Source: Streptomyces cucumeris (lineage in GTDB: Bacteria; Actinomycetota; Actinomycetes; Streptomycetales; Streptomycetaceae). From it: a DNA stretch of 64,000 bases. The stretch's first letter is position 1; the number at the start of each line of letters is the position of its first letter. The notes beneath the pieces are model-generated. The model did no database searches, was not told where the DNA came from, and saw only the letters and a program-made list of their open reading frames with translations. The translations under genes were made by a program, and so were the position numbers. The stretch is from positions 280,622 to 344,621 of the forward strand of contig NZ_JANCLX010000002.1 in NCBI RefSeq assembly GCF_024295805.1, written 5' to 3'. This document shows positions 1 through 7,729 of the stretch, in pieces.

Positions 1-2
1 CC

Positions 3-77
3 GGTATCGGTGAGGCGGAGACCCTCGCGGTGATCACCGAGGCGGTCACCGGCTGGCTGCCCCGGGCTCTGGGCTGA
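3..77 (+). CDS. C-terminal end of an unidentified protein
   Basis: An open frame enters from the left edge and ends at a TGA at 75-77. Only 24 residues are visible, ending in GWLPRALG. The piece is too short for a family call; its sequence would fit the last helix of an alpha/beta-hydrolase, but that is a guess. It reads toward sigR and is separated from it by about 200 bases. Confidence 0.55.
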   Translation, partial: GIGEAETLAVITEAVTGWLPRALG

Positions 78-178
78 CCGGACCGGCTGGGGCCTGGCGG
101 GTCGGCAAGGTTCGGCCGGGTCCCGCTTCCCCCCCCGGTGGCCGGGTCCTCCGGGTCCGGCCCGGGGCCCGCAGGACC

Positions 179-226
179 CGGCATTTCCGGGCTCGGACCG
201 GGAATGCCGGGGGCGGGTCCGGTGTT
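179..226 (+). promoter_or_regulatory. Sigma-R dependent promoter of sigR with overlapping inverted repeat
   Basis: GGAAT at 201-205 and GTT at 224-226 are separated by exactly 18 bases, the published sigma-R consensus (GGAAT-N18-GTT). This predicts autoregulated transcription starting near 233, the position expected of sigRp2. A 12-bp imperfect inverted repeat (179-190 and 198-209, one mismatch, 7-base spacer) overlaps the -35 element. It could be the terminator of the upstream gene or an operator. Confidence 0.85.
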
Positions 227-285
227 GCACGGGACATCGGTATTCACCGCGCGATGGCACCGCACGAGGAAAGGGAGTTCCCCGC

Positions 286-450
286 ATGGGTTCGCTTGCT
301 TGCCCGGCCCGCCCGCACGCCGCTGACCTGGAGTGGACGCAAGCGGAGGCGGCGCAGACCGCGAAGATTGGAGCGGCGGGCGGACCGGAAGGTCGTCTAT
401 TCTCCGATTCGAGCGGGTCCGCATCCGGCCCCGCCCCGAAGCTGGAGGAG
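286..450 (+). other. sigR: N-terminal extension encoding the unstable long isoform of SigR
   Basis: An in-frame ATG at 286 with a Shine-Dalgarno AAAGGGAG at 270-277 lies exactly 55 codons before the canonical GTG at 451. In S. coelicolor the stress-induced promoter sigRp2 gives a protease-sensitive SigR' with a 55-residue extension. Both the length and the placement downstream of the sigma-R promoter agree here. Whether the extension is made is inferred from this match. Confidence 0.75.
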
Positions 451-1140
451 GTGGGTCAGGTCACTGGGACCGACGCAGGGACCGACGGCGTCAACGAGGG
501 AGAGCCGGCCGAGCGGCCGCAGGAGACCGCCGCCGAGCGCAATGCGCGCTTCGAGCGGGACGCGCTCACCTTCCTCGACCAGATGTACTCCGCCGCGTTG
601 CGCATGACGCGTAATCCGGCCGATGCCGAGGACCTCGTACAGGAGACGTACGCGAAGGCGTACGGCTCCTTCCATCAGTTCCGTGAGGGCACCAACCTCA
701 AGGCGTGGTTGTACCGCATCCTCACCAACACCTTCATCAACTCGTACCGCAAGAAGCAGCGGGAACCGCAGCGCAGCGCGGCCGAGGAGATCGAGGACTG
801 GCAGCTCGCGCGCGCCGAGTCGCATATGTCGACGGGGCTGCGTTCGGCCGAGTCCCAGGCCCTCGACCACCTGCCGGATTCGGACGTCAAGGAGGCCCTC
901 CAGGCCATCCCCGAGGAGTTCCGTATCGCGGTGTACCTCGCGGATGTCGAGGGGTTTGCGTACAAGGAGATCGCCGACATCATGGGGACACCCATCGGTA
1001 CGGTGATGTCCCGCCTGCACCGGGGGCGCCGTCAGCTGCGTGAACTGCTGGAGGACTACGCGCGTGGGCGCGGGCTGGTCCCGGCGGGCGCGTCCGCCGC
1101 GGCGGACGAGTCGCACGATCGGAAAGGCGCGGGCTCATGA
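451..1140 (+). CDS. sigR: RNA polymerase ECF sigma factor SigR (thiol-oxidative stress)
   Basis: A 229-residue group IV sigma factor that directs transcription of thiol-redox genes (thioredoxin, mycothiol, proteolysis). Region 2 spans roughly residues 35-105, with the [14 protein letters not shown] core; region 4, with its helix-turn-helix ([20 protein letters not shown]), is near 165-215. The GTG at 451 has GGAGGAG directly before it and gives the family's usual length and N-terminus (VTGTDAG). It overlaps rsrA by ATGA, so the sigma factor and its redox anti-sigma are co-translated. Two promoters are known in relatives; the upstream sigma-R site is visible at 201-226 and feeds the long isoform. 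Identity is very secure because of rsrA next door. Confidence 0.97.
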   Translation: MGQVTGTDAGTDGVNEGEPAERPQETAAERNARFERDALTFLDQMYSAALRMTRNPADAEDLVQETYAKAYGSFHQFREGTNLKAWLYRILTNTFINSYRKKQREPQRSAAEEIEDWQLARAESHMSTGLRSAESQALDHLPDSDVKEALQAIPEEFRIAVYLADVEGFAYKEIADIMGTPIGTVMSRLHRGRRQLRELLEDYARGRGLVPAGASAAADESHDRKGAGS

Positions 1141-1466
1141 GCTGCGGAGAGCCGCACGAGACGGATTGCTCCGAGGTCCTCGACCATCTCTACGAGTTCC
1201 TCGATCACGAGATGCCGGACGGCGACTGCGCCAAGTTCGAGGTGCATTTCGACGAGTGCTCCCCGTGCCTGGAGAAGTACGGTCTGGAGAAGGCCGTGAA
1301 GAAGCTGGTCAAGCGGTGCTGCGGCCATGACGACGTGCCCAGCGACCTCCGGTCGAAGGTGATGGGCCGGATCGAGCTGATCCGGTCCGGCCAGGCGGTT
1401 CCCGAGCGGGAGATCACCGCGGAGACCCCCGCCCCGGAGAACGCCCCCAGCACCGCCCAGGAGTGA
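1137..1466 (+). CDS. rsrA: Zinc-binding redox anti-sigma factor RsrA
   Basis: A 109-residue ZAS-family anti-sigma that holds SigR inactive until disulfide stress oxidises it and releases zinc. All seven cysteines of the S. coelicolor protein are present at the same positions: C3, C11, C31, C41, C44, C61 and C62. The essential H37-x3-C41-x2-C44 motif is intact, with C11 as the other key redox/zinc residue. Its ATG overlaps the sigR stop (ATGA). The C-terminal 35 residues are low-complexity. The 195 bases after it hold a partial hairpin around 1500-1530 and a TATCCT hexamer near 1590 that could start the next operon. Confidence 0.97.
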   Translation: MSCGEPHETDCSEVLDHLYEFLDHEMPDGDCAKFEVHFDECSPCLEKYGLEKAVKKLVKRCCGHDDVPSDLRSKVMGRIELIRSGQAVPEREITAETPAPENAPSTAQE

Positions 1467-1661
1467 TCCGCACCGCCCCGGAGTGATCCGCGGCGGAGTG
1501 TGACCACCACGGGGTGCCACGGTGGTCCGATCATCACCCGAAGGTGTGCAATCGGGCGGCTCGCCCGGTCGTCACCGCCGCTCGCGGCTCTATCCTCCCG
1601 AATCTGACCCGCCCCGCCCGTGAGGGGCGCAGGGCGGACCCTGGACCGGGAGGAGGGCGCC

Positions 1662-3056
1662 GTGCGGGCACTTCCTCTCGGGGCGCGCATCTACGTTCTG
1701 TGCGCCGTATTCACCGCCGCGGTGTGCGCCGCCCCCGTGCTCCGGCCCCAGGCCGCCGTCCCCTGGGCCACCGTCGTCCTCCTCGCCGCGGTCTACGCGG
1801 CGGGAGCCCGCGGCACCCGGGCCCCGTGGCCGGAGTGGTACAGCCCCGTGCTTCTGGCCGGGGCTTTTCTGCTGCCACCCGCCGCGGCCGCTCTCGTCGC
1901 CGTCCCGGGTGCGCTGCTCGCGCCGGTCGAACGGCGCCCGGCCGGGGTGCGCCGGATCTGGCACGCCGCACAGCAGGCCGTGGCCGTCTGGGCCGCCGCA
2001 CGGACGTTCGGCGCACTCGGCGGACGGGCGGCGCTCGACGCCGTCCCAGCGCCCGGCGCACCCGGCTTCCCGTCCGCCCTGGCCGCCGCGACCGCCGCCG
2101 CGCTGGTGCTCTGCCTGGCCGTGATCGTCCTGGAGTGCGGGGTGCTGGTCAGCGCCGAGCGGCACTCCCCGCGCGCCGCCTGGCGCGGCCGGGTCCTCGG
2201 CTCGCTCGTCCCGCACCTGGTGCACGGTCCGGCGGGGCTGGCCATGGCGGTGCTCTGGCACAGCCCCTACGGACCGCCCGCGGCGCTGCTGGTGCTGCTG
2301 CCGATGTACGTCTCCGCCTGCGTCTTCGCCCTCTACCACCGGGAGCGCGGCGCCCACCAGGCGACCATCCGCGCCCTCGTCCAGGCCGTCGACATCAAGG
2401 ACCGCTACACCCGCGGGCACAGCGAACGCGTCGGCCGCGCCTCGGCGATGATCGCCCGCGAGCTGGGCATGCGCGGTGACCGGCTGGAGGCGCTGCGGAT
2501 CGCGGGCATCCTCCACGACGTGGGCAAGCTGGGCGTGCCCACCCGGATCCTGCGCAAGAACGGGCCGCTGACCCCCGAGGAGCGCCGGATCATCGAGCTG
2601 CACCCCGAGTACGGCCATGAGATGGTCCGCGGCATCGGCTTCCTGGGCGAGGCGCGCGCGGCCATCCTGCACCACCATGAACGGCTGGACGGCACCGGCT
2701 ATCCGTACGGGCTGGCCGGAACGCAGATCCCGGAGTTCGCCCGGGTGGTCGCGGTGGCCGACGCCTTCGACGCGATGACCTCCACGCGTACGTACCGGCG
2801 GGGGCGGCCGGTGGCCACCGCGGTCGAGGAGCTCAAGCGGTGCGCGGGCTCGCATTTCGACCCCCGGATGGTGCGGGCCTTCTCCCGCGCCCTGGACCGG
2901 CACGGCTGGCACGCCGCCGTCACGGCGGACGCCGCCGGTGAGGAGCGCGGAAACGCTCCGGCAGACCCGTCGCGGGCCCTGCCCGAACCCGCCGTCGCGG
3001 CGACCCGCGGCGGATCCGCCGCAGCCCGCCCGGACACCACGGACGGTGCGCCGTGA
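1662..3056 (+). CDS. Membrane HD-GYP domain phosphohydrolase
   Basis: A 464-residue protein whose first ~230 residues form several hydrophobic helices, followed by a cytosolic HD-GYP domain. The metal-binding HD pair is in HDVGK (285-289), later histidines are in ILHHHERLDGTGYP (about 335-349), and the GYP signature is complete. HD-GYP domains hydrolyse cyclic di-GMP or related cyclic dinucleotides in other bacteria; the substrate here is unknown. The GTG at 1662 is chosen because GGGAGGAGG lies just upstream, whereas the in-frame GTG at 1620 has no ribosome site. The C-terminal 60 residues are Ala/Pro-rich. It overlaps the next HD gene by GTGA, so the two are a transcriptional and probably functional pair. 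Confidence 0.85.
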   Translation: MRALPLGARIYVLCAVFTAAVCAAPVLRPQAAVPWATVVLLAAVYAAGARGTRAPWPEWYSPVLLAGAFLLPPAAAALVAVPGALLAPVERRPAGVRRIWHAAQQAVAVWAAARTFGALGGRAALDAVPAPGAPGFPSALAAATAAALVLCLAVIVLECGVLVSAERHSPRAAWRGRVLGSLVPHLVHGPAGLAMAVLWHSPYGPPAALLVLLPMYVSACVFALYHRERGAHQATIRALVQAVDIKDRYTRGHSERVGRASAMIARELGMRGDRLEALRIAGILHDVGKLGVPTRILRKNGPLTPEERRIIELHPEYGHEMVRGIGFLGEARAAILHHHERLDGTGYPYGLAGTQIPEFARVVAVADAFDAMTSTRTYRRGRPVATAVEELKRCAGSHFDPRMVRAFSRALDRHGWHAAVTADAAGEERGNAPADPSRALPEPAVAATRGGSAAARPDTTDGAP

Positions 3057-4726
3057 CCGCCGGGCGCGATCCCGCCGACGAGCGCCGCGCCCGCGACGAG
3101 AGCGCCGCCGGGCACATCGCACGCGGTCGGGCGCACCGCCCCCCGGCCCGGGGGCCGCTGCGACGGCCCGGGACACGGGAGACCACCGCGCCGGCCGGGG
3201 CCCGCGGGGTGCCCGGACCGGCGGGCCCCGCCGATACGGCCGGTTCCACCGACGCCACCCCCGGCGCGGGTCCGCCGGGCTCCCGCGCGGACCGGACGGC
3301 CGCGCGGCGGTTCACCGACCCCCTCGATCGGCTCGCCGGGCGGCACATCCGGGCGGTGGGCCGGTCGCGGCGGGGCGGGATCCGGGGCGCGGCCGAGGGC
3401 GAGCGCCGGACCGGGGCCCTCACCGTGGCCGCGGTGTACGGCGCCGCCGGGGCGCTCGCCGTCGTCGCGCTCGGCTGGACCGAGTGGCACGGGGTGCGCG
3501 AACCGGAGGCGGCGCTCGCCTTCGGGGTGCTCATCGCCGTCGGGGAGGCCATCCGGTGCGCCGATGTCCCGCCCGCGCTCCCGCGCGCGAGCGGAGAGCA
3601 CGAACAGCGCGGAGAGCCCGCGCCGGTGGCCGCCGCGGGCGCCCTGGGCTACGCCCTGCTGGGACACCTCGACGGGCAGCCCACCACCCACGGGGTCCTC
3701 CAGGTCGTCACCGTCGTCGTGGCCGCCTCCCTGGCGGGCATGGTGCCGCGGCTGGCGCTGGGCTGCCCGGCCGACCCCGGGCACACCGCCCGCCGGGTGC
3801 TCACCGTCGCGTTCGCCGCCACCTGCTTCCAACCGCTGCACCACACCGGCCGGTTGACCTCCTGGTTCGGCCAGGGGGCGGCCACGGTCGGCTATTTGCT
3901 CGCACTGCTGGCCCTGACCGCGCTGTGCGACGCCGTGCTGGCCGCCGCGCTGGCCCGCGCCCGTACCGGCTGGCCGTACGTCCCGCTGCTCCGCGACGAG
4001 CTGTGGGCGCTGCCCGGGGTCGGGTCGGCGATCTGCGCGACCGGGGTGGTGATGGCGCTGGGGGTCGCCGTCGCCGGGCTGGGGGCGCTTCCGGTGCTGT
4101 CGGTGCCGCTGCTGCTGATCCAGTACGCGTTCCGCCGTTACGCGGGCATACGGGCCACCTACCGGCAGACCATCGCCTCGCTGGCCCGCTCCACCGAGAT
4201 AGCCGGGTACACCCCCGCGGGCCATGCCCGTACGGTCGCCGGGCTCAGCCGGGCCGTCGGCCGTGAGCTGGGACTCTCCGAACCGGCGCTGACCGTGCTG
4301 GAGTACGCGGCGCTGATGCACGACATCGGGCAGCTCTCCCTGGTGGACCCGGTCCCCGCCGGGGCCACCGAACCGCTGCCGGGGGCGGAACAGCGCAGAA
4401 TCGCCCTGCTGGGAGGTGCTGTGGTGCGCCAGACCGGGGTACCCGCCGAGGTGGCGGTGATCGTCGAGCGGCAGGCCGACCCGTACCGGGACCAGCCGCT
4501 CACCGCGCGTATCGTGCGCGCGGTGAACGCGTACACCGAGCTGGCGACCGCCCCGGCGGCAGGGCCGGACGGCCCGGCGGGCACCGCGGGAGCGGCCCCG
4601 CTGCACGCCCTGGAGCGGCTGCGGCTGGCCACGGCCCGTGACTTCGACCCGGCGGTGGTCGAGGCGCTCGCCACGGTGCTGTCCAGCCCGGTGCGGGGCC
4701 GGTCCCCGCTGAGAACTCGCGGGTAA
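3053..4726 (+). CDS. Second membrane HD-domain protein, lacking the GYP motif
   Basis: A 557-residue protein with a basic, disordered first ~120 residues, then hydrophobic helices (about 125-360) and a C-terminal HD domain. The domain begins with a helix resembling its partner's (STEIAGYTPAGHARTV), has the HD pair in HDIGQ (423-427), and then diverges: there is no GYP loop and the later histidine cluster is gone. It may be a degenerate regulatory partner rather than a second enzyme. GTG start overlaps the upstream stop (GTGA). Such tandem HD genes next to sigR-rsrA occur in other Streptomyces, so this is probably a core-genome pair of undetermined function. Confidence 0.75.
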   Translation: MTAGRDPADERRARDESAAGHIARGRAHRPPARGPLRRPGTRETTAPAGARGVPGPAGPADTAGSTDATPGAGPPGSRADRTAARRFTDPLDRLAGRHIRAVGRSRRGGIRGAAEGERRTGALTVAAVYGAAGALAVVALGWTEWHGVREPEAALAFGVLIAVGEAIRCADVPPALPRASGEHEQRGEPAPVAAAGALGYALLGHLDGQPTTHGVLQVVTVVVAASLAGMVPRLALGCPADPGHTARRVLTVAFAATCFQPLHHTGRLTSWFGQGAATVGYLLALLALTALCDAVLAAALARARTGWPYVPLLRDELWALPGVGSAICATGVVMALGVAVAGLGALPVLSVPLLLIQYAFRRYAGIRATYRQTIASLARSTEIAGYTPAGHARTVAGLSRAVGRELGLSEPALTVLEYAALMHDIGQLSLVDPVPAGATEPLPGAEQRRIALLGGAVVRQTGVPAEVAVIVERQADPYRDQPLTARIVRAVNAYTELATAPAAGPDGPAGTAGAAPLHALERLRLATARDFDPAVVEALATVLSSPVRGRSPLRTRG

Positions 4727-4944
4727 TGAGCGGGTGTCCCAAGAGGCATGGTTGGATGCGAGGAGAGGGGTGTCGGGCCGATGGCCGGTGGCAAGGAGGT
4801 GTGGTGGGCATCGTGTCCCGGCCGAAGCGAGAGGGGCCGGGCTGAGATGTCCGCGAATGTGTGGCAGGTTGTCCCCCAGGGAGGGCGACGCCGTCCGCGA
4901 AGGCATCTGGTTCGGGACTACTTCGATACCGGCAGGCGGGAATC

Positions 4945-5931
4945 GTGAAGATCTTCGGCAAGGTACGGCACCGGCCGTCCGCCTCATGGCGGCAGGCCAC
5001 GGACCGTGCGTTCACGCTCATCGGCGACGGCCGGTACGAGGACGCGGGCGCGCTGCTGACCCGCGCCGCCGATCTGGAGCCGTGGCTGTCGGAGTCCTGG
5101 TTCAACCTGGCCCTGCTGCACAAGTTCCGGCACGACTGGGAGCAGGCCCGCGCCGCCGGGCTGCGCGCGGTCGCGCTGCTGGACCGGGAGACCGGCGCTC
5201 CCGACTGGTGGAACGTGGGCATCGCCGCCACCGCCCTCCAGGACTGGCCGCTGGCGCGCCGCGCCTGGCAGGCGTACGGGCTCAAGGTGCCCGGTGAGGC
5301 GTCCGCGTCCGGTGAGCCGCTGGGCATGGAGCTGGGCAGCGCTGCGGTGCGGCTGTCGCCGGAGGGCGAGGCCGAGGTGGTCTGGGGCCGCAGGCTGGAC
5401 CCGGCCCGGATCGAGGTGCTGTCCATCCCGCTGCCGTCCTCCGGGCGGCGCTGGGGCGAGGTGGTGCTGCACGACGGCGTGCCCCACGGTGAACGGGTGA
5501 CCTCCGCGGGCCCGGCCTACCCCGTCTTCGACGAGATCGAGCTGTGGGCGCCGTCCCCGGTGCCCACCTGGGTGGTGCTGCTGGAGGCGGCCACCGAGGC
5601 CGACCGGGACGCCCTGGAGCGGCTCGCCGCGGACGCGGGCTTCGCCGCCGAGGACTGGTCGTCCTCGGTGCGGCTGCTGTGCCGCTCCTGTTCGGAGAGC
5701 CGGATGCCCAGCGACGAGGGCGAGGGCGAGCACCTGGACCCGCACGACCACAGCGAGCCGGGCCACCCCGGGCCGCTGGGGCACCGTACGGCGGGCTCGG
5801 GCTCGCTGTGGGTCGCCGAGCGCGAATGCGGGATCGCCGCGCCGAGCGGGCTGGTGCGGGGGCTGCTGGACGGCTGGGTCGCCGACAGCCCGGACACCCG
5901 TGAGTGGCGGGATCTGGAAGAGGTCTGCTGA
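4945..5931 (+). CDS. Tetratricopeptide-repeat protein
   Basis: A 328-residue soluble protein. Residues about 15-115 form three helical TPR-like repeats (AFTLIGDGRYEDAGALLTRA, WFNLALLHKFRHDWEQARAA, WWNVGIAATALQDWPLARRA). The second half is a mixed domain with an RLLCRSCSES cysteine pair and an acidic, His-rich loop. No catalytic motif is recognised, so a protein-interaction role is the only inference. The GTG at 4945 is chosen because the protein then begins just before the first TPR helix; upstream codons look non-coding. The 218 bases between it and the HD pair hold no gene. The next gene, def, is in the same direction 74 bases later. Confidence 0.8.
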   Translation: MKIFGKVRHRPSASWRQATDRAFTLIGDGRYEDAGALLTRAADLEPWLSESWFNLALLHKFRHDWEQARAAGLRAVALLDRETGAPDWWNVGIAATALQDWPLARRAWQAYGLKVPGEASASGEPLGMELGSAAVRLSPEGEAEVVWGRRLDPARIEVLSIPLPSSGRRWGEVVLHDGVPHGERVTSAGPAYPVFDEIELWAPSPVPTWVVLLEAATEADRDALERLAADAGFAAEDWSSSVRLLCRSCSESRMPSDEGEGEHLDPHDHSEPGHPGPLGHRTAGSGSLWVAERECGIAAPSGLVRGLLDGWVADSPDTREWRDLEEVC

Positions 5932-6005
5932 CGCCCGTGTCACTCCGGGCGGGCCGTACTCTGTAGGGCGACGCATCAGGGTTGAAGGAAGGCGTACGGC
6001 GGACG

Positions 6006-6635
6006 ATGTCGCAGCAAGGGACTGAACAGCAGGTGGACGGCGAGTTCATCGTGGACACGGAGAACTGCGAGGAGCGCGAGCGGGCCTACCGCGAGCGCGG
6101 CACCGCCCGCCCGATCACCGTCGTCGGCAATCCGGTGCTGCACCGCGAGTGCCAGGAGGTCACCGAGTTCGGTGACGACCTGGCGCGGCTCGTGGACGAC
6201 ATGTTCGCCAGCCAGCGGGCGGCGGAGGGCGTGGGCCTGGCCGCCAACCAGATCGGCGTGGACCTGAAGGTCTTCGTCTACGACTGCATGGACGACGAGG
6301 GCGTCCGGCACGTCGGCGTGGTCTGCAACCCGGTGCTGGACGAGCTGCCCGCCGAGAGCCGGGTGCTGGACGACTCCAACGAGGGCTGCCTGTCCGTCCC
6401 CTCCGCCTACGCCGAGCTGCCCCGCCCGGACGTCGCCGTGGTCCGCGGCCAGGATGCCGAGGGCAAGCCGATCGCGGTGCGCGGCACCGGCTACTTCGCC
6501 CGCTGCCTCCAGCACGAGACCGACCACCTCTACGGCCGCCTCTACATCGACCGGCTCTCCAAGCGCGACCGCAAGGACGTGCTGCGGCAGATGGCCGAGG
6601 GCACCCCGCGCTACGAGACCGTGCCCAACGACTGA
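6006..6635 (+). CDS. def: Peptide deformylase
   Basis: A 209-residue metalloenzyme that removes the N-formyl group from nascent proteins. All three family motifs are present: [10 protein letters not shown] (near 75-84), EGCLS (126-130, Cys metal ligand) and HETDH (170-174, two His ligands and the catalytic Glu). A ~40-residue N-terminal extension precedes the core, common among actinobacterial paralogues. ATG 6006 follows AAGGAAGG (5985-5992) at a rather long distance; a TTG at 5982 is the only upstream alternative and overlaps that site. A perfect bidirectional hairpin ends the unit. Deformylase next to the sigR locus is conserved in Streptomyces. Confidence 0.95.
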   Translation: MSQQGTEQQVDGEFIVDTENCEERERAYRERGTARPITVVGNPVLHRECQEVTEFGDDLARLVDDMFASQRAAEGVGLAANQIGVDLKVFVYDCMDDEGVRHVGVVCNPVLDELPAESRVLDDSNEGCLSVPSAYAELPRPDVAVVRGQDAEGKPIAVRGTGYFARCLQHETDHLYGRLYIDRLSKRDRKDVLRQMAEGTPRYETVPND

Positions 6636-6655
6636 GCGCGCCCCCACCCGACGCA

Positions 6656-6692
6656 CCACGGGCCGGACCCCACCGAGGGGTCCGGCCCGTGG
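6656..6692. terminator. Bidirectional hairpin terminator between def and nrdB
   Basis: A perfect 16-bp inverted repeat (6656-6671 with 6677-6692) with a 5-base loop lies between the convergent def and nrdB genes. Without a U-tract it is the usual GC-rich actinomycete type and can serve both strands. Confidence 0.9.
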
Positions 6693-6715
6693 CGCGTACG
6701 CGGTGGGTCAGCCGG

Positions 6716-7729
6716 TCAGAACTCGTCGTCGAAGGAGACCGAACCCTCGACCGCGACCTGGTACGCCGAGGCGCGCCGCTCGAAGAAGTTGGTCAGCTCC
6801 TGGACGTTCTGGAGCTCCATGAAGGAGAACGGGTTCTCCGAGCCGAAGACGGTGGGGAAGCCGAGGCGCATCAGGCGCTGGTCGGCCACGCACTCGAGGT
6901 ACTCCTTCATCGAGGCGGTGTTCATCCCCGGCAGCCCGTCACCGCACAGGTCGCGGGCGAACTGGAGCTCCGCCTCGACGGCCTCCTTGAGCATCTCGGT
7001 GACCTGGTGCTCGAGTTCGTCGTCGAAGAGGTCGGGCTCCTCCTGGCGGACGGTGTCCACCACCGAGAAGGCGAACTCCATGTGCATCGACTCGTCGCGG
7101 AACACCCAGTTGGTGCCGGTCGCCAGGCCGTGCAGCAGCCCGCGCGAGCGGAACCAGTAGACGTAGGCGAAGGCGCCGTAGAAGAACAGCCCCTCGATGC
7201 AGGCGGCGAAGCAGATCAGGTTGAGCAGGAAGCGGCGCCGGTCGGCCTTGGTCTCCAACTGGTCCAGCTTCTCCACCGAGTCCATCCAGCGGAAGCAGAA
7301 TTCCGCCTTCTCCCGGATGGAGGGGATCTTCTCCACGGCCGCGAACGCCGCGGTGCGGTCGTCCGGATCGGGGAGGTAGGTGTCCAGCAGCGTCAGATAG
7401 AACTGGACGTGCACGGCCTCCTCGAAGAGCTGCCGCGAGAGGTACAGCCGCGCCTCGGGGGAGTTGATGTGCTTGTAGAGCGTCAGCACCAGGTTGTTGG
7501 CCACGATCGAGTCGCCGGTCGCGAAGAACGCGACCAGGCGGCCGATCAGGTGCTGCTCGCCCGGGGAGAGCTTGGCGAGGTCGGCCACGTCCGAGTGGAG
7601 GTCGACCTCCTCCACCGTCCAGGTGTTCTTGATCGCGTCGCGGTAGCGGTCGTAGAAGTCCGGGTACCGCATCGGCCGGAGGGTGAGTTCGAAACCCGGG
7701 TCGAGCAGGTTCTTTGCAGAGTTGGACAT
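6716..7729 (-). CDS. nrdB: Class Ia ribonucleotide reductase, beta (R2) subunit
   Basis: A 337-residue di-iron subunit that generates the radical used by NrdA to make dNTPs aerobically. Ligand segments are visible: EEAVHVQFY, then the EGLFFYGAF helix, then RDESMHMEF. The C-terminal acidic tail ending SFDDEF fits the R1-docking peptide. ATG at 7729 is preferred to the ATG at 7738 because GCGAGG is then about 10 bases upstream and the start overlaps the nrdA stop as TAATG. It is co-transcribed with nrdA. In S. coelicolor a third gene, the AraC-type nrdS, follows nrdB; here the next thing is a terminator and def. Confidence 0.95.
   Translation of the reverse strand: MSNSAKNLLDPGFELTLRPMRYPDFYDRYRDAIKNTWTVEEVDLHSDVADLAKLSPGEQHLIGRLVAFFATGDSIVANNLVLTLYKHINSPEARLYLSRQLFEEAVHVQFYLTLLDTYLPDPDDRTAAFAAVEKIPSIREKAEFCFRWMDSVEKLDQLETKADRRRFLLNLICFAACIEGLFFYGAFAYVYWFRSRGLLHGLATGTNWVFRDESMHMEFAFSVVDTVRQEEPDLFDDELEHQVTEMLKEAVEAELQFARDLCGDGLPGMNTASMKEYLECVADQRLMRLGFPTVFGSENPFSFMELQNVQELTNFFERRASAYQVAVEGSVSFDDEF

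Noticed and set aside
2699..4987. Very long open frame on the minus strand opposite the HD genes
   Set aside because: High-GC DNA gives long antisense frames; its translation is Arg/Gly/Pro-rich low-complexity and the plus strand has real HD domains.
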